Part shown: piece after piece, positions 1 through 5,162 of the stretch | How the letters are laid out: each line of letters starts with the position of its first letter | Position numbering within the stretch: position 1 is the first letter of the stretch | Source of the DNA: Pyrobaculum sp. | Lineage (GTDB): Archaea; Thermoproteota; Thermoprotei; Thermoproteales; Thermoproteaceae | DNA: 5,343 bases | NCBI GenBank assembly: GCA_009903905.1 | Contig: WYEI01000294.1 | Coordinates: 1 to 5,343 of the forward strand | Reading direction: 5' to 3' | Notes under the pieces: generated by a model | What the model saw: only the letters and a program-made list of their open reading frames with translations | Told to the model about the DNA's origin: nothing | The model's database searches: none | Program-made: the position numbers and the translations under genes

Positions 1-1
1 C

Positions 2-421
2 CGGGAGCCGCTCTACACGCGGCCGAAGGCGCCGGACGAGTTCTACCTAGTCAACGGGAAGGACAACATCGTCTCTAGCCACTTCGCCTTTACCCCCAAC
101 GCGAAGTATCTAGGAGACCGGACTGTGTGGATGAATCCAAAAGACGCCGAGAGGCTCGGCGTGAGAGATGGCGACGAGGTGGAGCTGGAGGGCATAGACA
201 ACGGCTTCAAGGCAAGGGCCAGAGTCCGCGTGACGAATAGAGTGCGGGAGGGCGTCTTGTTCGCCTACTCCTTCCTTGGCGGGAGGAGGTCTTCGTTAAT
301 CACAGAGCAGTTCGCCTACCTGCGCGAGGGCGTGAATCCAGAGTGGTTCACCACCGGCAAGATAGAGCCTGTGGTAGGCTCCGCGCCAACCAACAGCACC
401 GTGAGGGTGAGGAGGCTATGA
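2..421 (+). CDS. Molybdopterin oxidoreductase catalytic subunit, C-terminal part (5'-truncated by window)
   Basis: The reading frame is open from the first full codon of the window to the TGA at 419-421, giving the last 139 residues of a larger protein. They match the molybdopterin-dinucleotide-binding beta-barrel that closes catalytic subunits of the DMSO-reductase/CISM family. Seen here: a conserved His (H27) in the strand before the barrel, MNPKDAERLGVRDGDEVELE (residues 44-63, the usual 'NPxDAxRLGIxDGDxVxVE' signature), and LREGVNPEWFTTGKIEPVVG near the C-terminus, typical of the polysulfide/thiosulfate/tetrathionate/arsenate reductase branch. In that family the enzyme carries a Mo- or W-bis-MGD cofactor and one [4Fe-4S] cluster and usually faces outward after Tat export. 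The N-terminal Tat signal, cluster cysteines and metal ligand lie outside the window, so the substrate cannot be assigned. The stop overlaps the next gene's ATG (ATGA). A GTG at 125 is an internal codon, not a start. Confidence 0.9.
   Translation, partial: REPLYTRPKAPDEFYLVNGKDNIVSSHFAFTPNAKYLGDRTVWMNPKDAERLGVRDGDEVELEGIDNGFKARARVRVTNRVREGVLFAYSFLGGRRSSLITEQFAYLREGVNPEWFTTGKIEPVVGSAPTNSTVRVRRL
406..415 (+). promoter_or_regulatory. Ribosome binding site of the Fe-S subunit gene
   Basis: GGTGAGGAGG lies just before the ATG at 418. GGTGA (406-410) is complementary to the archaeal 16S rRNA tail and sits 7 nt from the ATG; GGAGG (411-415) is only 2 nt away. This Shine-Dalgarno sequence fixes the start at 418 rather than the in-frame ATG at 343, which lies inside the upstream gene. 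Confidence 0.7.
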
Positions 422-984
422 CGCGGCTGGCCCACCTCTGGGATCAATCTCGTTGCATAGCTTGTGGCGCCTGCATTGCGGCGTGCAACGCCGCCAACTA
501 CCACAGCACAGACATGACGAACAAGACGTGGGGCTGGCTGGCCTCCAACATAAAAAGAGTAGAGATCCTAAAGGGGCCGCGGCCCATGCTTTATTTGATA
601 CAATGTCAACACTGCGACAACCCGCCCTGCGTCTCGGTATGCCCCACCGGCGCCTCCTATAAGGACGTGGACGGGCTGGTGAAGATAAAGAAGGAGTTGT
701 GTATCGGCTGTAAATACTGCATGGTTGCGTGTCCCTACGAGGCACGGTGGCTACACAGAGAGACGGGCCTCCCGGCGAAATGCATGGAGGTTGAGTGCCT
801 CAGCCGGGTCAAGGCGGGCCTCGACCCGGTGTGTGTCGCCGTGTGTCCGGCGGATGCGGGGGCTTTCGGCGATGTTGATGACCCCAACAGCGAGATATCT
901 AGGCGGCTTGCGAGGAGCCGCTACGTGAGGCTTCTGGAGAACAAAGGCACTGAGCCGAAGTACTTCGTGGTGGTGGGGCCATGA
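418..984 (+). CDS. 4Fe-4S ferredoxin-type electron-transfer subunit of CISM oxidoreductase (PsrB/DmsB/TtrB-like)
   Basis: A 188-residue iron-sulfur subunit that relays electrons between the NrfD-type anchor and the molybdopterin subunit. Sixteen cysteines form four groups: C13-C16-C19-C23, C63-C66-C71-C75, C95-C98-C101-C105, and C122-C127-C139-C143. This predicts four cubane clusters, as in PsrB and DmsB. Other family marks are QCQHCDNPPC (62-71), GLDPVC (134-139) and FGDVDDPNSEISR (150-162). Length is normal for the short members of the family. There is no signal peptide or membrane segment, so if the complex faces outward it must be exported together with the Tat-signalled catalytic subunit (inference). 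In the last group the first pair is spaced C-x4-C instead of the usual C-x2-C, while the following x11 and x3 spacings are normal. Start chosen from the Shine-Dalgarno sequence and the ATGA overlap; the stop also overlaps the next ATG. Confidence 0.95.
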   Translation: MTRLAHLWDQSRCIACGACIAACNAANYHSTDMTNKTWGWLASNIKRVEILKGPRPMLYLIQCQHCDNPPCVSVCPTGASYKDVDGLVKIKKELCIGCKYCMVACPYEARWLHRETGLPAKCMEVECLSRVKAGLDPVCVAVCPADAGAFGDVDDPNSEISRRLARSRYVRLLENKGTEPKYFVVVGP

Positions 985-1853
985 CGGCGTTTCAAGAAAT
1001 CTGGGACCCCCTCCTCATAGGGCCGTTTCTGTGGCTGGCGGGGCTGGCGGGCTTGGGCGCGGTGGCGTATGTATTGCTTAGACAAGCCAAGGTGGACAAC
1101 TTGAAGACGTTCAGCTGGGTCTTGTTCATCTCCATCGTGGCGGCGCTTGTGTTTGTGGTGGCAGACCTCTCGCGGCCGTGGAACCTCGTCAACGCCTTGA
1201 CGAAGTCTTTCTTTACTGGCGAATTCGGCTTGTTTAGAAGCTGGATGGCTGTGGGTATTGTGTTGCTTTCCGTGGCCGCGTTGTTGCTGTTTCTCGTGGC
1301 GTTGAGACATACGACAAACATCAAGATACTCAACGCGGTGGTGGACGCGGGGTGGTTCGGCGTGTTGCTGGCGGCCGTGGGGCTTTTGGTCACGATATAC
1401 AGCGGCTTCTTAATCGCCGCGGCGCCTGGGATACCGTTTTGGAACACTGCGTTGATACCAGTCTTGTGGATGCTCAGCGCGTCGGTCTGCGCCTTGGCGT
1501 TGACCGAGCTGATGATCCACCGCGACGACGTCACCAAGTTTACCGTACGCGCAGGCACTGCCCTCGAAGTCGCCGAACTCATCGCTGTACTTGCCCTAGT
1601 CAACCTCGCCATGTATGGCGGCACCGCGGCCGCCAGGACCAGCGGCTGGGCTCTCGTCTACGGCCCGCTGGCTCCGGCGTTCTGGGGCGGAGTCGTGGCG
1701 GTGGGCATATTGATCCCCCTTGCCATAGGTCTCGTAAGCTGGAGGCGTGAGATCAAACCGTTGTTGGCGGTCGCGGCAATACTGGCGCTCATAGGCGCGT
1801 TGATGCTACGCATAGTCGTGCTACAAGCAGGCGTCTTTGAGCCGGTGGCCTAG
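981..1853 (+). CDS. NrfD/PsrC-family quinone-reactive membrane anchor subunit
   Basis: A 290-residue polytopic membrane protein, the anchor and quinone/quinol site of the complex. Eight hydrophobic helices are visible at about 11-33, 43-61, 86-108, 119-143, 153-178, 193-213, 232-253 and 258-283, the number known for PsrC. Family motifs seen: DLSRPWN (62-68) after helix 2, RSWM (86-89) at the start of helix 3, YSGFLIAAAPGIPFWNTALI (140-159) across the helix 4-5 loop, and RIVVLQAG (277-284) in the last helix. No heme-ligand pattern stands out, in line with NrfD-type rather than cytochrome b anchors. The ATG overlaps the stop of the Fe-S subunit gene (ATGA), and a GTGGTGGGG stretch just upstream can act as ribosome binding site, so the three subunits are translationally coupled. 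The gene ends in a CTAG shared with the convergent nucleotidyltransferase gene. Whether the complex pumps or only conducts protons cannot be seen. Confidence 0.93.
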   Translation: MTAFQEIWDPLLIGPFLWLAGLAGLGAVAYVLLRQAKVDNLKTFSWVLFISIVAALVFVVADLSRPWNLVNALTKSFFTGEFGLFRSWMAVGIVLLSVAALLLFLVALRHTTNIKILNAVVDAGWFGVLLAAVGLLVTIYSGFLIAAAPGIPFWNTALIPVLWMLSASVCALALTELMIHRDDVTKFTVRAGTALEVAELIAVLALVNLAMYGGTAAARTSGWALVYGPLAPAFWGGVVAVGILIPLAIGLVSWRREIKPLLAVAAILALIGALMLRIVVLQAGVFEPVA

Positions 1854-2275
1854 ACGGGATACCAACCCCACCTATTTTTTCCCAGCCTCCTCTCCCTGAT
1901 GTACTGCATAACTTCTCTGGTGAATTCCTGCCAAAACTCTCCTCTTCCACAGAGGAGGCGTCCTTCGTAGGCAACGTCGAGTATGAGCATGGAGAAGGCG
2001 AGTATCTGGTGAAGCTTCGACAACGGTATGTAGACTACTTGTCCAAATTCCTCAGTCTTCACGGCGTATTCCCCGTCTTGCGTAACCACCGCGAGGTCCC
2101 AGTCGCTCATGTCGTGGAAGTCGCCGCGGGCCCTTGAGCCGAAGAGCGCTACGTCGCCGACGCGGCAAGCCTCTTTTATAAACGCCGCGACGGCCGCCGC
2201 AATTTCCCGCCTCCTTCTCTTCGCTACTTCAACCCACCTATCCATCTCCACAACATCTCTAGGCAACGCAGACAC
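1850..2275 (-). CDS. Minimal nucleotidyltransferase (MNT) of a HEPN/MNT pair, probable antitoxin
   Basis: A small DNA-polymerase-beta-type nucleotidyltransferase of 141 residues from the chosen start. The catalytic signature FGSRARGDFHDMSDWDL (45-61) supplies the Gly-Ser and the two metal-binding aspartates D58 and D60 (GS-x10-DxD). The third catalytic carboxylate, normally on a later strand, is not obvious; the strand GQVVYIPL (78-85) has none, and D100 in ILDVAYEG is a possible substitute. In characterised bacterial HepT/MntA pairs, the MNT protein neutralises the HEPN toxin by adding AMP to a tyrosine; here that role is inferred from pairing only. Three starts are possible: GTG 2290 (no ribosome site), GTG 2275 (GGAGG at 2287-2283, 7 nt spacing; chosen) and ATG 2245, closer to where conservation probably begins. 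All overlap the end of the HEPN gene. The C-terminus is basic and Trp-rich (RLGKNRWGWYPV). Confidence 0.85.
   Translation of the reverse strand: MSALPRDVVEMDRWVEVAKRRRREIAAAVAAFIKEACRVGDVALFGSRARGDFHDMSDWDLAVVTQDGEYAVKTEEFGQVVYIPLSKLHQILAFSMLILDVAYEGRLLCGRGEFWQEFTREVMQYIRERRLGKNRWGWYPV
1875..1880 (+). terminator. T6 run, likely terminator of the oxidoreductase operon
   Basis: Six consecutive T on the plus strand begin 22 nt after the NrfD stop. Crenarchaeal transcription usually ends at such U-runs without a hairpin. The run lies inside the 3' end of the opposing nucleotidyltransferase gene, so the operon transcript would be antisense to the end of that mRNA. Confidence 0.5.
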
Positions 2276-2592
2276 TCCTCTGCCTCCCACTGCTCGTAGG
2301 GGCCCAGCCGCGCGTCGGGATACCTAGCCTGCACGTAGTGTTCCTCAAGCGACTTGGCGCACTTAGCCACGTCCTCAGACAACTCCACGGCGCGGACTTG
2401 GGCTAGTCTCTTCGCCATTTCGTATAGGCTGTGTGTAAGCGGCCTGGCCCCCACCTCCCTTATCAACACCCCCTTTAAGAGAAACTCAGCCGACTGTTGT
2501 GCCAAGAAACAAGCCAAGTCGTAGGCCTCCTCTTCGAGGCTACGCTGGGCGTAGCTTTTGTATTTTTCGGCTTTCTGAACCCAACGCTCCAC
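2224..2592 (-). CDS. HEPN domain protein, probable toxin partner of the MNT gene
   Basis: A 122-residue, mainly helical protein of the HEPN family (PF05168 type, from recognition of its pattern). Visible marks: YDLACFLAQQSAEFLLKGVL (24-43), the 'QQxxExxLKxxL' helix; THSLYEMAKRL (53-63); and HYVQARYPDA (85-94), matching the 'Y..ARYPDA' box common in crenarchaeal members; then a closing helix to 118. HEPN proteins paired with an MNT are usually RNase toxins, but no R-x4-6-H motif is present: the nearest is R50-x3-H54. The protein may therefore use another mode or act only as a binding partner. It is the first gene of the pair; its end overlaps the MNT start region. It starts with GTG (2592-2590), and no other plausible start follows before residue 59. 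It diverges from the glycerate kinase gene with only 26 bp between the two start codons. Confidence 0.85.
   Translation of the reverse strand: MERWVQKAEKYKSYAQRSLEEEAYDLACFLAQQSAEFLLKGVLIREVGARPLTHSLYEMAKRLAQVRAVELSEDVAKCAKSLEEHYVQARYPDARLGPYEQWEAEECLRCLEMLWRWIGGLK
2283..2287 (-). promoter_or_regulatory. Ribosome binding site favouring the GTG 2275 start of the MNT gene
   Basis: GGAGG on the minus strand, 7 nt before GTG 2275 and inside the HEPN coding region. It makes 2275 the best-supported of three candidate starts and suggests translation coupled to the HEPN gene. Confidence 0.45.
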
Positions 2593-2593
2593 G

Positions 2594-2600
2594 TATAAAT
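2594..2600 (+). promoter_or_regulatory. TATA box of the glycerate kinase gene
   Basis: TATAAAT is centred 22 nt before the GTG at 2619, which predicts a leaderless mRNA starting at or near that codon. The box begins 1 nt beyond the start codon of the divergent HEPN gene. Confidence 0.6.
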
Positions 2601-2607
2601 TATTGCT

Positions 2608-2616
2608 TATTTTTAA
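2608..2616 (-). promoter_or_regulatory. TATA-like box, candidate promoter of the HEPN/MNT operon
   Basis: On the minus strand the AT-rich stretch TTAAAAATA is centred 20 nt before the HEPN GTG, slightly short for a leaderless transcript. A weaker alternative, TCTTAATCA, is centred at about 2624 and overlaps the kinase start. Either way the promoter is embedded in the kinase start region. Confidence 0.4.
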
Positions 2617-2618
2617 CT

Positions 2619-3944
2619 GTGATTAAGAACCGAGGCGAGTTGGAGAGACTCCGTGGAGCTGGGGTGCTCTTAGATGCGCTGGAGGCGGCCTTGGCGGCGG
2701 CGGACCCCTACGGGGCGGTTGCTAAATACGTCAAAAGAAGCGGCGACGGCGTGGAGGTGGCTGGGCGGAGGTACAAGCTTTCCGGGGCGGTGCATGTGGT
2801 GGGGTTCGGCAAGGCCTCTCTAAAGATGGCCCAGGCCGTTGTCGACGTGTTGGGGGACGCCGTGGCCGGCGGCGTCGTCATTTCGCCGGTCGGCGGCGGC
2901 CGCGTGGGCCCCGTCGAGGCGTTGTGGGGCGACCACCCAATCCCCGGCGAAGACACGCTACGCGCCTCTCAGAGGCTCCTTCAGTACCTAGAGTCGGTGG
3001 GGCCGGAGGATCTCTTGTTCGTCTTGATATCGGGCGGCGGCTCTGCGCTCTTCGAGGCGCCGGAGGAGGGGGTCTCCCTCCGAGACGTGGCGTGGCTCAC
3101 AGGTGAGCTCATGAAGAGAGGCGCAGACATAGTGGAGCTCAACGCGGTTAGGAAAAGGCTGTCGAGAGTCAAAGGCGGGAAGTTGCTTAGGCTCGTCAAG
3201 ACGCGGCGGGTGGTTTCGCTTATAATAAGCGACGTGGTGGGGGACAGGTTGGACACCATCGCCTCCGGCCCCACGGCCCCCGACGAAACCACGCGGGACT
3301 ACGCCGTGGCCGTCCTGAGGAGATACGGCCTCTGGGAGGAGATGCCGCCTCATCTACGCTCCGCGGTTCTGCGGAGCCCAGACACTGTGAAGCCCGGCGA
3401 CCCCCTCCTGGAGAGGGTGCACAACGTGGTGGTGGCCAGCAACCTCCAGTCGCTCCTCGCCGCCTCCCAGCACCTGGCAGACAGAGGATTCAACGTCGTC
3501 ATCCTCTCCGCGGCGCTTGAGGGGGAGGCGAGGGAGGTCGGCCGCGTCTTGGCCTCCGCGGCGAAGTCCGCGGCGTGGTTTGGACACCCGGCGAAGCCGC
3601 CTGCGGCTCTGCTGGCCGGCGGGGAGACCGTGGTGCGGGTGAGGGGCCGAGGCGTAGGCGGGAGGAACCAAGAGCTGTGTCTCTCCTTCGCCGTAGCCGC
3701 CAGGGGCCTCCCCGTGTCTGCGGCTTGCATGGGGACAGACGGCGTAGACGGCAACAGCCCCGCGGCCGGGGCGTTGGTGGACGGATACACGGCGGAGGAG
3801 GCAGAGAGGGCCGGCCTCAACCCCCTGGAGCACCTCGACAACAACGACAGCCACACGCTTTTTCACAAGCTCGGCAGGGCCATATACACCGGCCCCACCG
3901 GCACAAACGTCAACGACATCTTCATAGCGCTTGTGTACAGATAA
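2619..3944 (+). CDS. garK: Glycerate 2-kinase (MOFRL family)
   Basis: Transfers phosphate from ATP to D-glycerate to give 2-phosphoglycerate (EC 2.7.1.165), a cytoplasmic step of the non-phosphorylative Entner-Doudoroff branch known in Thermoproteales and of glycerate salvage. The 441-residue protein has the standard two-domain layout: an N-terminal Rossmann-like domain with GFGKAS (62-67, the conserved Lys K65), LISGGGSALFEAP (136-148), VRKRLSRVKGG (177-187), ISDVVGD (203-209) and SGPTAPD (216-222); then the C-terminal MOFRL domain with GGE (334-336), GRGVGGRNQEL (343-353), GTDGVDGNSPAAGA (372-385), NNDSH (408-412) and TGPTGTNVND (424-433). All expected motifs are intact. The start is GTG 2619, since IKNRGEL at the N-terminus matches the family's usual beginning and a TATA box lies 22 nt upstream. 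TTG 2640 and GTG 2664 are less likely. The longer open frame from 2499 runs through the HEPN gene and promoter and is not coding. Confidence 0.95.
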   Translation: MIKNRGELERLRGAGVLLDALEAALAAADPYGAVAKYVKRSGDGVEVAGRRYKLSGAVHVVGFGKASLKMAQAVVDVLGDAVAGGVVISPVGGGRVGPVEALWGDHPIPGEDTLRASQRLLQYLESVGPEDLLFVLISGGGSALFEAPEEGVSLRDVAWLTGELMKRGADIVELNAVRKRLSRVKGGKLLRLVKTRRVVSLIISDVVGDRLDTIASGPTAPDETTRDYAVAVLRRYGLWEEMPPHLRSAVLRSPDTVKPGDPLLERVHNVVVASNLQSLLAASQHLADRGFNVVILSAALEGEAREVGRVLASAAKSAAWFGHPAKPPAALLAGGETVVRVRGRGVGGRNQELCLSFAVAARGLPVSAACMGTDGVDGNSPAAGALVDGYTAEEAERAGLNPLEHLDNNDSHTLFHKLGRAIYTGPTGTNVNDIFIALVYR

Positions 3945-3947
3945 ATA
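3941..3947 (+). promoter_or_regulatory. TATA box of the DUF2283-like gene
   Basis: ATAAATA is centred 25 nt before the ATG at 3969, the normal distance for a leaderless archaeal transcript. The TAA stop codon of the kinase (3942-3944) lies inside the box, so the small gene may be transcribed independently as well as by read-through. Confidence 0.5.
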
Positions 3948-3968
3948 TTCAGTCTTAGGCTTGATGCT

Positions 3969-4283
3969 ATGGATATGAGTCACGTTGTCGCGGTGTTCCG
4001 CAATGATAGGTTGAACTCCAGCCAGTGGAGTAATGTTATCGGAGAGCCCATAATGGCGGAACCCCCGGTCTTCATCAGCCAGTTTCCGCGGGCTTATTAC
4101 GATAGGAGGGCTGACGTTTTGTCCGTCACCATGCGGGAGGGCGAGCCTAAATACGTCGTCGTAGGCCGTGGAACCTTTGTGATCTTTGCAGACGAGGAGG
4201 GGATCTGGTCCATCGACCTAGAGACTGAGAGCTGGGATTCCGACGTAGATGCTGTGTTTCCCTTGATAAAAATTGAGACGTAG
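3969..4283 (+). CDS. Small DUF2283-like protein
   Basis: A 104-residue protein ending in two tandem TAG stops. From residue 43 it resembles the DUF2283 family: YYDRRADVLSVTMREGEP (43-60), then a strand pair and DEEGIWSIDLE (75-85), close to the usual 'YDxxADVLYxxLxEGxP ... DEEGxxxGIEI' pattern. The family is of unknown biochemistry; in bacteria DUF2283 genes often sit beside DUF4258 toxins and are thought to be antitoxins. No DUF4258-like partner is visible here. The first 28 residues are not typical of the family. An in-frame ATG at 4053 with GGAGA 7 nt before it would give a 76-residue protein closer to family size. The ATG at 3969 is kept because a TATA box lies 25 nt upstream. It is on the kinase strand 24 nt after its stop; a link with glycerate metabolism is not shown. 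Confidence 0.65.
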   Translation: MDMSHVVAVFRNDRLNSSQWSNVIGEPIMAEPPVFISQFPRAYYDRRADVLSVTMREGEPKYVVVGRGTFVIFADEEGIWSIDLETESWDSDVDAVFPLIKIET

Positions 4284-4313
4284 TAGAGCCCGTTGAGAAA
4301 GGGGTGTTAAGTC

Positions 4314-4343
4314 AAAAAAGCTTGAGCGAGAAAGTTGAAAAAA
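4314..4343 (-). terminator. Two T6 runs ending the minus-strand envelope-protein gene
   Basis: Read on the minus strand, T6 (4343-4338) follows the TAA stop directly and a second T6 (4319-4314) comes 18 nt later. This fits U-run termination in Crenarchaeota. On the plus strand the T-rich stretch at 4344-4358 could serve the converging DUF2283-like gene, but it lies within the minus-strand coding region and is less clear. Confidence 0.5.
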
Positions 4344-5135
4344 TTATTTGTTTGCTTTAATCTCCTTGAGGATTAAGCGGTACACGTCCACGCTGTAGGG
4401 CCCCGCCTTTACGGCCTCCATCTTCATAGTGAGGCGGACCATTTCGTCGCGCGCTGTGGCCGTTGCCGTGAGGTCTGCGGAGAGCATAACCCCATTTACC
4501 TCACAGACGTACGCTGTGTAGTTACCAACTAAACCTTCTATGAAGCGGGAGAACGCCTTCGGGTCGAGCATGCCCCGCTCCTCATACAGCGTCCCGGTGT
4601 AGTTCAACCGCCTGCACTGCCCCTTGGCGGTTCTGGTGATGTTGACGCCTTCAATCAGGCTGGCAAGCGGCCACTTTTCCTCATTAACTGTGCAGTCCCA
4701 GTGGAGGCACGTCATGGTATATGTGGTGTTGCCCTCCGTAGCCGACTTAAACGTGGCGGTGCCTTGGAGCGGTACGGTGAGCATGCCGAAGCTGTAGTTG
4801 CCAGAAGGCCCCGTCCCGATGACCATCCACCCCTCCATAGTCGCCGTGATGCCGCTGTAGGAGACTGTAAACACGAGGGTGTAGTTTACCTCGTATGCAG
4901 AGGCGTTAAAGGGAGGTTTTACAACGGCTATGGCAGGAGGGGGTTGGGGAGTCTGGGTTCGACTGATTGTTGTGTTGTCAATGTGCTGTGGGGTTCGGCT
5001 GGCTGTCGTGTTGCCAATCTGCTTGAACCTGTCCGGAGGGGCCGCATAGTCCACAATAGCTGTGGAGTAAAACCACCACGTGAGCAGAAGCACCGCCGCA
5101 ATGGCCGCTATCCCCATCCACACCAGCTTGTTCAT
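4344..5135 (-). CDS. Hypothetical membrane-anchored, probably glycosylated extracytoplasmic protein
   Basis: I do not recognise the family. The 263-residue protein starts with one hydrophobic segment (about 4-22) after Lys3, fitting a signal anchor with the rest outside the cell. A Thr/Ser/Pro-rich linker (about 33-75) holds a tandem duplication of 12 residues (40-51 and 52-63, core NTTxSRT) and a PQPPP turn. The remaining ~185 residues show alternating polar/hydrophobic strands and look like a beta-rich domain. Nine N-x-S/T sequons (N42, N54, N77, N84, N113, N136, N165, N178, N205) suggest heavy N-glycosylation. Four cysteines (C143, C148, C174, C211) could form two disulfides. A lipobox is absent. 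The ATG at 5135 is preferred to GTG 5180 because TTTAAAA is centred 24 nt upstream of it, and GTG 5180 would put a basic stretch encoded by the promoter itself before the hydrophobic anchor. Convergent with the DUF2283-like gene, with a 60-bp gap. Confidence 0.75.
   Translation of the reverse strand: MNKLVWMGIAAIAAVLLLTWWFYSTAIVDYAAPPDRFKQIGNTTASRTPQHIDNTTISRTQTPQPPPAIAVVKPPFNASAYEVNYTLVFTVSYSGITATMEGWMVIGTGPSGNYSFGMLTVPLQGTATFKSATEGNTTYTMTCLHWDCTVNEEKWPLASLIEGVNITRTAKGQCRRLNYTGTLYEERGMLDPKAFSRFIEGLVGNYTAYVCEVNGVMLSADLTATATARDEMVRLTMKMEAVKAGPYSVDVYRLILKEIKANK
4947..5018 (-). repeat. Two tandem 36-bp units inside the linker of the envelope protein
   Basis: Units at 4983-5018 and 4947-4982 encode residues 40-51 and 52-63. 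The first 28 bp of each unit in coding direction (4991-5018 and 4955-4982) match at 23 of 28 positions; the last 8 bp have largely diverged. Each unit carries one NTT sequon, so the duplication lengthened the linker and added a glycosylation site. Confidence 0.75.
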
Positions 5136-5155
5136 ATGCGCCACTATACCTAATC

Positions 5156-5162
5156 TTTTAAA
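5156..5162 (-). promoter_or_regulatory. TATA box of the envelope-protein gene, within a 15-bp palindrome
   Basis: TTTAAAA on the minus strand is centred 24 nt before ATG 5135 and predicts a leaderless mRNA. It is the middle of a perfect odd palindrome at 5152-5166 (AATCTTT-T-AAAGATT), which could be an operator but may simply reflect the symmetry of a TATA box. Confidence 0.6.

Noticed and set aside
343..417. Upstream start (ATG 343) for the Fe-S subunit
   Set aside because: It lies in the coding region of the catalytic subunit. ATG 418 has a good ribosome binding site and an ATGA overlap, and is followed at once by the conserved cluster region.
992..1624. Minus-strand open frame of 210 codons opposite the NrfD gene
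   Set aside because: It is the antisense of transmembrane-helix codons and gives a Thr/Ala/Asn-rich sequence with no recognisable features, whereas the plus-strand frame has clear NrfD motifs.
2499..2618. Upstream in-frame extension of the glycerate kinase to ATG 2499
   Set aside because: It would run through the HEPN coding region and the TATA box, and the 40 extra residues do not resemble the family; IKNRGEL at GTG 2619 fits the family's N-terminus.
3354..3983. Minus-strand open frame of 209 codons opposite the glycerate kinase gene
   Set aside because: It lies antisense to the intact MOFRL domain with all motifs present; the high-GC codon bias leaves such shadow frames open, and its product is low-complexity His/Val/Arg-rich with no domain.
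4284..4343. Possible hairpin terminator in the convergent gap (TCAA...TTGA arms around 4312-4325)
   Set aside because: The stem is only 4 bp and AT-rich; the T6 runs explain termination better in a crenarchaeon.
4701..5153. Plus-strand open frame of 150 codons opposite the envelope protein
   Set aside because: The product is Arg/Gly-rich without pattern. The minus strand has a promoter, signal anchor, sequons and terminator that fit a real gene.
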